Virus record (IMG/VR): IMGVR_UViG_3300008963_000001
Location: 62,001-126,000 of that record
DNA from: a virus
DNA length: 64,000 nucleotides
Strand: one strand, 5' to 3'
Both the position numbers and the translations under genes were made by a program. This document shows, piece by piece, positions 58,195 through 64,000 of this stretch (within the stretch, counting starts at the first letter, position 1; the number at the start of each line of letters is the position of its first letter). Under the pieces are notes generated by a model that saw only the letters and a list, made by a program, of their open reading frames with translations, had not been told where the DNA came from and made no database searches.

Positions 58195-58818
58195 ATGATC
58201 ATAGGCATTTGCGGCTTTATCGGCTGTGGCAAAGATACTGTTGCAGACTATCTTATCAATCAACACGGATTCCAACGAGAAAGTTTTGCAAGCACCCTCA
58301 AAGATGCTGTATCTGCGGTGTTTGGATGGGATAGAGAAATGCTAGAAGGTCGCAGCAAAGAAGCCCGCCTTGCTCGTGAAGAAGTTGACGAGTGGTGGGC
58401 AAAAAAGTTAAACATGCCCAGTCTTACTCCTCGTTGGGTCTTGCAGTATTGGGGAACAGAAGTTGCCCGCAAAAGTTTTCACGATTCTATTTGGGTTCAC
58501 AGCCTAGAGAGAAAACTGCTAGACAGCACCAGCGACGTTGTGATCACAGACTGCCGATTCCCTAACGAAGTTAAAACAATCAAAGAAGCAGGCGGCCAGG
58601 TGGTTTGGGTTCAGCGCGGCGCAATGCCAGATTGGTTAGATGCGGCAAGAGCTGCAAACGAGGGCGAAGTGTGGGGCATTAACACAATGAATGTTTTAGA
58701 AATCCATTCGTCTGAATGGAGTTGGCTGAATACTAACTTTGATCACATTTTAGACAACAATTATGATTTGACTCACTTATACGATCAGATCGAAAGTATT
58801 CTAGAAGTCTGCAACTAA
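58195..58818 (+). CDS. 1: Deoxynucleoside monophosphate kinase (T4 gp1 family)
   Basis: A 207-residue kinase that converts dNMPs from host DNA breakdown to dNDPs. GFIGCGKDTVADYL at 7-20 is the P-loop. FASTLKDAVSAVFGWDREML, TPRWVLQYWGTE and VVITDCRFPNEVKTIKEAGG are hallmark blocks of the phage dNMP kinase family. AAGGAG is well placed and the promoter is of early type, as fits nucleotide metabolism. Its last 18 bases overlap the end of the convergent HNH gene. Confidence 0.9.
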   Translation: MIIGICGFIGCGKDTVADYLINQHGFQRESFASTLKDAVSAVFGWDREMLEGRSKEARLAREEVDEWWAKKLNMPSLTPRWVLQYWGTEVARKSFHDSIWVHSLERKLLDSTSDVVITDCRFPNEVKTIKEAGGQVVWVQRGAMPDWLDAARAANEGEVWGINTMNVLEIHSSEWSWLNTNFDHILDNNYDLTHLYDQIESILEVCN

Positions 58819-59136
58819 GTCTCCCTGTTTCCAAACAGAATCCGTGTGTGCTAACTCTATTCTACAATTGGCACACACTGTTTTTAGATTACTGCGTCTA
58901 CAATTGTCAAGATTACCATCGATGTGATAAACTCTAAACACGTCTTTGTGCCTACTTTTATAACCACATTTATCGCAGTAATTGTTCATCCTATAGCCGG
59001 CACGGTACCATCTAGGGACTCCTGTGTTGACGCCGTGCTTCAAGCACACCTCACATAACTTTCTGTAATAAGTTTTGCCCTGCTTTTTATAGTTCACTGC
59101 GCAGGGTCTAACGCCGCATTTGCATAATGGTCTCAT
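58801..59136 (-). CDS. HNH-endonuclease-like zinc protein
   Basis: A 111-residue protein with several CxxC pairs (LCKCG, LCEVC, YCDKCG) and VYHIDGNLDNCRRSNLKTVC, which fits the H-N-H core, then CANC for the structural zinc. Such proteins are frequent mobile nucleases in T4-like phages. It is convergent with the dNMP kinase and overlaps its end by 18 bases. The late promoter-like GTTAAATA lies exactly five bases before its ATG, predicting a leaderless late transcript. Confidence 0.75.
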   Translation of the reverse strand: MRPLCKCGVRPCAVNYKKQGKTYYRKLCEVCLKHGVNTGVPRWYRAGYRMNNYCDKCGYKSRHKDVFRVYHIDGNLDNCRRSNLKTVCANCRIELAHTDSVWKQGDLVADF

Positions 59137-59141
59137 GTGCG

Positions 59142-59149
59142 TATTTAAC
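59142..59149 (-). promoter_or_regulatory. Late promoter-like GTTAAATA (minus) five bases before a start codon
   Basis: The minus strand reads GTTAAATA, then CGCAC, then the ATG at 59136. It is the only minus-strand example of the five-base arrangement. Confidence 0.6.
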
Positions 59150-59209
59150 TGACCGCACCTTTTTCTCCCCTTTTTAACCGTTGATATACGGGCGATTTTT
59201 GTGTTTCAC

Positions 59210-59217
59210 ACTAAATA
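59210..59217 (+). promoter_or_regulatory. Late promoter-like ACTAAATA of gp18
   Basis: ACTAAATA precedes a leader of about 26 bases containing AGGAG before ATG 59249. Confidence 0.65.
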
Positions 59218-59248
59218 CAAGAACAAACTATTACCAGGAGATGTGGGA

Positions 59249-62200
59249 ATGGCATTACAATCACCGGGCGTAGAAGTTAACGTCATTGATGAAAGTTTTT
59301 ACACCCCAGCGGCACCAGGAACAACACCACTTATTGTTGTTGCAACTGGTGAAAACAAAACCAACGGCGCTGGGACAGGAGTTGCACAAGGTACGCTGAA
59401 ATCAGCGGCCGGCAACGCATTTAGAGTTACAAGTCAGAGAGAACTAGTAGATCTGTTTGGTGCACCTTTCTTTGAAAAGTCACCGAGCGGAACACCAATA
59501 CACGGTTCCGAAAGAAACGAATACGGACTTCTAGCAGCTTACAGCATGCTAGGAGTTATCAACTCTGCATTTATTGTTCGTGCAGATGTTGACCTAAACG
59601 CATTAGAAGGACAAGCAGAAGCTCCGGGAGCGAATCCGGACGATGGGACATGGTGGGTTGACACACGAGCCACACGCTACGGCATTCAAGAGTGGAGCGG
59701 CGCACCTATCAGCGTAACAGGCGGACAAAAGTTTGCAAACAAAGTTCCAACAGTTCTAACTGATGCAGACGCTAACAAAATTGAACCTTCCAGCTATGGC
59801 CGCAGACCAAAAGCAGGTGTGGGTTCAATCGGTGATTATGCTGTTGTGTTTGAAACAGTTGATGGCGGCGACAGCTTTGCCGCAAACAGAGAAAATGCCA
59901 GAGTTTATTACAAGAGTGCAGGCAATACAGAAGCAGGCGTGGCCGCAGGCGAATGGGTATTAGTTGGTTCGCCGCAGTGGCGTGCAAGCTGGCCGATCGT
60001 AGAAGGTTCGGGTGTAGTAACAGGCACACTAACTGCAGATTCATTTACTATAAACGGCCAAAATGTTGATATTAACGGCGGCGACTCACTCGACAACGTT
60101 GTAGCAACTATCAATAGTAATAATGTTCCTGGTATAACAGCAAAGAATGTTAATTCTGTACTAAAATTATACTATGACGGCGCACAAGAAAGCGGCAATG
60201 CTATTACACTTGCTGGAACTGGCCTAGAAGCCCTAAATCTAACAGCAGGCACATACAACGGTGTAGAACTTGTTCAAGCACCACACACAAGTGTACCGGC
60301 CTGGAAAGTGAACGACGAAGATCGCCCAACAGGATCTGTTTGGATTAAAACAACTGATCCTAATCTTGGTGCACGCTGGAGAATTAAACGCTGGAGCAGT
60401 GAGACAACATCCTGGGTAGAGTTTGATGCACCATTGTATGCATCGACACACAGCGCTCTGTTTGGACTAGATCGCGCAGGCGGTGGCGCTAACATTCCAA
60501 CTGATAGTTTATTTGTTCAAACAAATGCAAATTACAACGACGGTTATGATGCTACTCCGTCTACTGCAACGTTTAGAGTGTTTTATAGGAATTCAACAGG
60601 AAACACCTTAGCAACTTCAACAATAATTGAAGCCAATACTTTTACAGCAGGAACTAATACTTTTTCGCTTAGAGAAAGTTCAAACGGCGAGCAAACGCTA
60701 AGTGATATTGTAAACATTAGTTTCCAAGCTTCCGGCGGCGCAGATGATGCATTTACTATTGCTGGAGCAATAAATGCCGCAGGCTTAACACACGTTGAGG
60801 CAGGTGTTACTGACGACAATAGACTTACTATTACACATAAACAAGGCGGTGATATACGTGTAATTGACGATACAGCAAGTATTGCTAACATCTTTGTTCC
60901 GTTTTCGATAGACGACAGATCAGGCACTGCAAACTTTTACCAGCTACCGCAGGGCGCTGCAGAAGATTCAAGCGGCCAAACAGTGTATTTGATTTCTAAC
61001 TGGAAACCGCTTGCAGCAGATGACTTCCAAGCAAGCCCAGATGATCCTACAAATGAACCAGCAGACGGGCAGCTGTGGTATAATCCAGAGTTTACCGATG
61101 TAGACATAATGTATCACAACGGAACTACTTGGGTAGGTTATCGCTACGACGGCTCTGATGTTGTTAACTTTGGAACAGCGGCATTTCCAAACACAGATCC
61201 AAACGGACCTCAGGTGCAGTCTGACGCACCCACAGTCCAAAGCACAGGCGATGCACTAGTAGATGGAGATCTATGGATTAACACTTCAAATATCGACGCA
61301 TTCCCAGATGTTTACCGTTGGAACGGCGATCTACTTGAATGGGTACAACTAGATACAACCGATCAGGTTACAGAAGATGGTGTTTTATTTGCTGATGCAC
61401 GCTATGGCACAACCGGTGCTACAGGTAATACAGCAGCATCAATTAGAGATCTATTAACTTCTAACTTCTTAGATCCAGATGCACCTGATCCAGCACTGTA
61501 TCCAAGAGGTATGCTGTTGTTTAACACACGCCGAAGCGGCGGTAACGTAAAAGTCTACAGAAACAATTATATTGATACTTCTGCAGACAACACACGTCAA
61601 AACGACGAAAGCATGACTGCTTATGCAACCGATCGCTGGACAACAGCTTCGCCAAACCAAGAGGACGGTAGAGGCAGCTTTGGTAGATTTGCACAGCGCA
61701 TTGTTGTAACGCAAGCACTTAAGAGCGTTGTAGATACTAGTCAGCAGATACGCGATACTGAAAGAAGAAACTTCAATCTTATTGCATGTCCTGGCTATAC
61801 AGAGCTAATGAGCAATCTTGTAAATCTCAATATCAGCAGAGGTTTAACAGCTTTTGTGATTGGTGATACACCACTGAGACTTCCAGATGATGCTACAAGC
61901 ATAAGCTCATATGCTACTAATGAAAACCTAGTAGTAGACAACAGCGAAGAAGGCCTTGTAACATTTGACGAGTATCTAGGTATGTTCTATCCAAACGGAT
62001 TCACAACAGACCTAAGTGGCACTAATGTTGTTGTTCCTGCATCGCACATGATGCTAAGAACAATTGCACTTAGCGACAATGTATCGTTTCCGTGGTTTGC
62101 ACCAGCGGGCACACGACGCGGCGGCATCACAAATGCTACAGCAGTAGGCTACATTGATGCAGAAACAGGCGAGTTCCAAACAATTGCTCTAAATGAAGGG

Positions 62201-62617
62201 CAAAGAGACACGCTCTATAACAACAAGATCAACCCGATTCCGTTCTTTGTAGGTGTAGGACTTGTCAACTACGGTCAAAAAACACGCGCAAGAAATGCAA
62301 GCGCACTAGACAGAATAAATGTTGTGCGCTTGGTAGCATACTTGCGTGGACAGCTTGATAGACTTGCTCGTCCGTATGTGTTCGAACCAAATGATCAGAT
62401 CACAAGAGACGAAATAAGACAGGCAGTTGAAAGCTTGTTGCTCGAACTAGTTGGATTAAGAGCAATCGGCGACTTTGCTGTGGTGTGTGACGAAACAAAC
62501 AACACACCTGCAAGAGTAGATAGAAACGAACTGTATGTAGACATTGCTATTGAGCCAATCAAAGCAGTTGAATTTATATACATTCCGCTGCGTGTTCAGA
62601 ACACAGGAGAAATTTAA
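59249..62617 (+). CDS. 18: gp18, tail sheath protein
   Basis: An 1122-residue contractile sheath protein, much longer than T4 gp18 (about 660). The N-terminus LQSPGVEVNVIDESFYTP and the C-terminal blocks NLNISRGLTAFVIGDTP, GFTTDLSGTNVVVPASHMML and PWFAPAGTRRGGITNA are typical of sheath proteins. The middle (about 130-800) holds extra modules of a repeated style: DGTWWVDTRATRYGIQEW, GSVWIKTTDPNLGARW, DGQLWYNPEFTDVDIMY and DGDLWINTSNIDAFPDVYRW. These probably project outward from the sheath. The start is ATG 59249 with AGGAG eight bases before; the open frame to GTG 59201 is promoter and leader. Confidence 0.93.
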   Translation: MALQSPGVEVNVIDESFYTPAAPGTTPLIVVATGENKTNGAGTGVAQGTLKSAAGNAFRVTSQRELVDLFGAPFFEKSPSGTPIHGSERNEYGLLAAYSMLGVINSAFIVRADVDLNALEGQAEAPGANPDDGTWWVDTRATRYGIQEWSGAPISVTGGQKFANKVPTVLTDADANKIEPSSYGRRPKAGVGSIGDYAVVFETVDGGDSFAANRENARVYYKSAGNTEAGVAAGEWVLVGSPQWRASWPIVEGSGVVTGTLTADSFTINGQNVDINGGDSLDNVVATINSNNVPGITAKNVNSVLKLYYDGAQESGNAITLAGTGLEALNLTAGTYNGVELVQAPHTSVPAWKVNDEDRPTGSVWIKTTDPNLGARWRIKRWSSETTSWVEFDAPLYASTHSALFGLDRAGGGANIPTDSLFVQTNANYNDGYDATPSTATFRVFYRNSTGNTLATSTIIEANTFTAGTNTFSLRESSNGEQTLSDIVNISFQASGGADDAFTIAGAINAAGLTHVEAGVTDDNRLTITHKQGGDIRVIDDTASIANIFVPFSIDDRSGTANFYQLPQGAAEDSSGQTVYLISNWKPLAADDFQASPDDPTNEPADGQLWYNPEFTDVDIMYHNGTTWVGYRYDGSDVVNFGTAAFPNTDPNGPQVQSDAPTVQSTGDALVDGDLWINTSNIDAFPDVYRWNGDLLEWVQLDTTDQVTEDGVLFADARYGTTGATGNTAASIRDLLTSNFLDPDAPDPALYPRGMLLFNTRRSGGNVKVYRNNYIDTSADNTRQNDESMTAYATDRWTTASPNQEDGRGSFGRFAQRIVVTQALKSVVDTSQQIRDTERRNFNLIACPGYTELMSNLVNLNISRGLTAFVIGDTPLRLPDDATSISSYATNENLVVDNSEEGLVTFDEYLGMFYPNGFTTDLSGTNVVVPASHMMLRTIALSDNVSFPWFAPAGTRRGGITNATAVGYIDAETGEFQTIALNEGQRDTLYNNKINPIPFFVGVGLVNYGQKTRARNASALDRINVVRLVAYLRGQLDRLARPYVFEPNDQITRDEIRQAVESLLLELVGLRAIGDFAVVCDETNNTPARVDRNELYVDIAIEPIKAVEFIYIPLRVQNTGEI

Positions 62618-62619
62618 AA

Positions 62620-63261
62620 ATGCCAATTACTTCACTTAACAATTTAGGTGTTCCAACCGACGGCGGCAACCAAGTTCTGTTAATGCCAAAACTGCGCTAT
62701 CGCTTTAGGGTCATCCTTACAAGTTTTGGTGCAGAAGCATCTACAGAACTAACCAAGCAGGTTGCAGATGTAACAAGGCCAACGGTTAACTTCGAAGAGA
62801 TGGAACTGCATGTTTATAACTCTAGAGTTTATCTTGCAGGCAAGCAACAGCTTGAAACTATCACGCTTACACTGCGTGACGACGCAACCGGCCTAGTACA
62901 AAAGCTTGTTGGTCAACAGCTACAGAAACAATTCGACTTTGTAGAGCAGGCTTCGGCTAGAAGTGGCATTGACTACAAGTTTACCACAAGAATCGAAATG
63001 TTAGACGGTGGCAACGGTGCTAATACACCAAACGTACTCGAAACATTTAATCTGTATGGTTGCTTCTTACAGAATGTTAACTATAACGAGTTAGCATATG
63101 ATTCTAACGAACCAGCCACGGTTGCACTTACCATACGCTTCGATAACCTCGAGCAGTATGCTGCAGGCGAATCGGAAGTTTCGGCAGTAGGCGGTATAGG
63201 TGCAGCAGTAGGAAGAGCTATTGCAAGCGAGGCCGCAACAGGCGCGGGTTCTGTAGAATAA
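62620..63261 (+). CDS. 19: gp19, tail tube protein
   Basis: A 213-residue tube subunit starting two bases after gp18. Recognisable blocks are QVLLMPKLRYRFRVILTSFG, ELTKQVADVTRPTVNFEEME, YLAGKQQLETITLTLRDDA and FNLYGCFLQNVNYNELAYDS. The Ala/Gly-rich C-terminal tail (VGGIGAAVGRAIASEAATG) is flexible. Gene order sheath-tube is that of T4. A terminator follows. Confidence 0.92.
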   Translation: MPITSLNNLGVPTDGGNQVLLMPKLRYRFRVILTSFGAEASTELTKQVADVTRPTVNFEEMELHVYNSRVYLAGKQQLETITLTLRDDATGLVQKLVGQQLQKQFDFVEQASARSGIDYKFTTRIEMLDGGNGANTPNVLETFNLYGCFLQNVNYNELAYDSNEPATVALTIRFDNLEQYAAGESEVSAVGGIGAAVGRAIASEAATGAGSVE

Positions 63262-63282
63262 AAATACACCCTAGGCCAAGCC

Positions 63283-63311
63283 AAAAGCCCAGAATAAACT
63301 GGGCTTTTTTT
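63283..63311 (+). terminator. Rho-independent terminator after gp19
   Basis: AAAAGCCCAG and CTGGGCTTTT form a ten-pair stem with loop AATAAA and run into a T tract. Confidence 0.9.
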
Positions 63312-63314
63312 ATG

Positions 63315-63322
63315 GATAAATA
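63315..63322 (+). promoter_or_regulatory. Late promoter GATAAATA five bases before a start codon
   Basis: GATAAATA immediately follows the gp19 terminator and ends five bases before ATG 63328; a leaderless message is predicted. Confidence 0.7.
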
Positions 63323-63327
63323 TTAGT

Positions 63328-64000
63328 ATGGCAAATAAATTCACAAGGTTCCTTTCGGGCCTAGGCAAAGGCATAGTCAGTCCAAGAGGTACACCCAGTA
63401 CCTACCAGCATGCCGCAAGGTTGTATCTAGACGACAATTTTAGACTGTCGCCGCGCACAAAATTTAATTATTTTGTAAAATTTGAACTAGATCCTACTGC
63501 AATCAAAGCACCACAATTTGATCGTGGAAAAATAGAAGAAGCAGGCTTGCTTGTAAAAAACCTGCAACTGCCTAGTTTTAGTTTTGATACTGTCACTAAA
63601 AATCAATATAATAGAAAGAAAATACTCTACAAAATGATCAGTTATGATGCTCTTAATCTAAGTTTTCATGACGACAGTGACGGTGTAGCAAATGCCCTGT
63701 GGGCAATTTATTATGGTTACTATATTGCAGATAGAAATTTGCCAGCGTCTGCATATAATGCTACCAAATACACACCGGTATCTAAAGAAGAAAACCTCAG
63801 CTATAGATACGGTTTAGACAATAACATAGGTGCACCCTTGTTTAGGAAGATACATCTATATACAATGAGTAGGCAACGGTTTTTGAGTTATACGCTCGTT
63901 AATCCTAAAATAACCAAATGGAGCCACAGTGACATGGATTATTCTCTGTCAGAGCCTGCACAGAATCAAATGACTGTAGAGTTTGAAGCAGTGCAATACG
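63328..64000 (+). CDS. Tail tube-like / baseplate tube protein (gp48 or gp54 type), partial
   Basis: The frame is open from ATG 63328 to the end of the window (224 codons). LYLDDNFRLSPRTKFNYFVKF, AGLLVKNLQLPSFSFDTVTK, NQYNRKKILYKMISYDALNL and SFHDDSDGVANALWAIYYGY follow the strand order of tail tube subunits. T4 has two such tube-initiator proteins, gp48 and gp54, which start the tube on the baseplate; a second tube-like gene behind gp19 suits that role. Which one it is cannot be decided. It lacks a Shine-Dalgarno. Confidence 0.65.
   Translation, partial: MANKFTRFLSGLGKGIVSPRGTPSTYQHAARLYLDDNFRLSPRTKFNYFVKFELDPTAIKAPQFDRGKIEEAGLLVKNLQLPSFSFDTVTKNQYNRKKILYKMISYDALNLSFHDDSDGVANALWAIYYGYYIADRNLPASAYNATKYTPVSKEENLSYRYGLDNNIGAPLFRKIHLYTMSRQRFLSYTLVNPKITKWSHSDMDYSLSEPAQNQMTVEFEAVQY

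Noticed and set aside
59201-59248. Longer N-terminus of gp18 from GTG 59201
   Set aside because: This stretch contains the late promoter-like ACTAAATA and the AGGAG site; the conserved start MALQSPGVEV begins at 59249.
1-64000. tRNA genes, insertion sequences, integrase or photosystem genes
   Set aside because: Looked for by characteristic sequence patterns and protein motifs; none seen in this window. A tRNA scan was not possible by eye at full sensitivity.

Overview
The window is part of the genome of a marine T4-like myovirus, of the kind that infects picocyanobacteria or Pelagibacter. Evidence: recognisable T4 core genes (gp47, gp46, gp26, gp20, gp21, gp22, gp23, gp15, gp18, gp19, with probable gp13 and gp14), T4-type late promoters (TATAAATA and close variants), and accessory genes typical of marine T4-like phages (tryptophan-halogenase-like enzymes, many 2-oxoglutarate/Fe(II) oxygenases, very large multidomain tail proteins). 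No tRNA, photosystem gene or CRISPR array was seen, so the host cannot be fixed from this stretch.

Layout. (1) 1-3613: recombination genes gp47/gp46 under a sigma70-type early promoter, a small unknown gene and a GIY-YIG nuclease. (2) About 3588-4080: a gene-free, heavily self-complementary stretch that looks like a large structured non-coding RNA. (3) 4144-5213, minus strand: gp26, whose last codons contain a TTTTTTC slippery site leading by -1 frameshift into a second frame. (4) 5281-14427: tape measure, portal, small head proteins, prohead protease, scaffold and major capsid protein. The capsid frame is interrupted by an in-frame TAA and an apparent one-base deletion. (5) 14493-38509: tail fibre and adhesin region. 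It holds small beta proteins, an FG-GAP propeller inserted in a fibre protein, two giant proteins with arrays of aromatic sugar-binding-like repeats, beta-helix and Asp-box propeller segments, and three tandem glycine-rich adhesins. (6) 38532-50998: two small genes, then an island of two FAD halogenases and twelve non-haem iron oxygenase/cupin-like proteins, mostly chained by start/stop overlaps. (7) 51084-57849: a fibre-like protein with two cupredoxin-like domains, then minus-strand gp15 and gp14 and plus-strand gp13. (8) 57849-64000: a small basic protein, dNMP kinase, an HNH protein, tail sheath, tail tube and the start of another tube-like protein.

How it works together. Early sigma70 promoters (before gp47 and the dNMP kinase) drive nucleotide and recombination functions, and late promoters drive morphogenesis. 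Five late promoters sit exactly five bases before a start codon without a Shine-Dalgarno, predicting leaderless messages. Two other late promoters are followed by about 90-base leaders whose predicted first bases fold into a pseudoknot. The oxygenase/halogenase island lies directly after the adhesin genes. It may modify virion proteins or host surface molecules, but the substrate cannot be read from the sequence.

All domain calls were made by eye; no database search or folding program was run.
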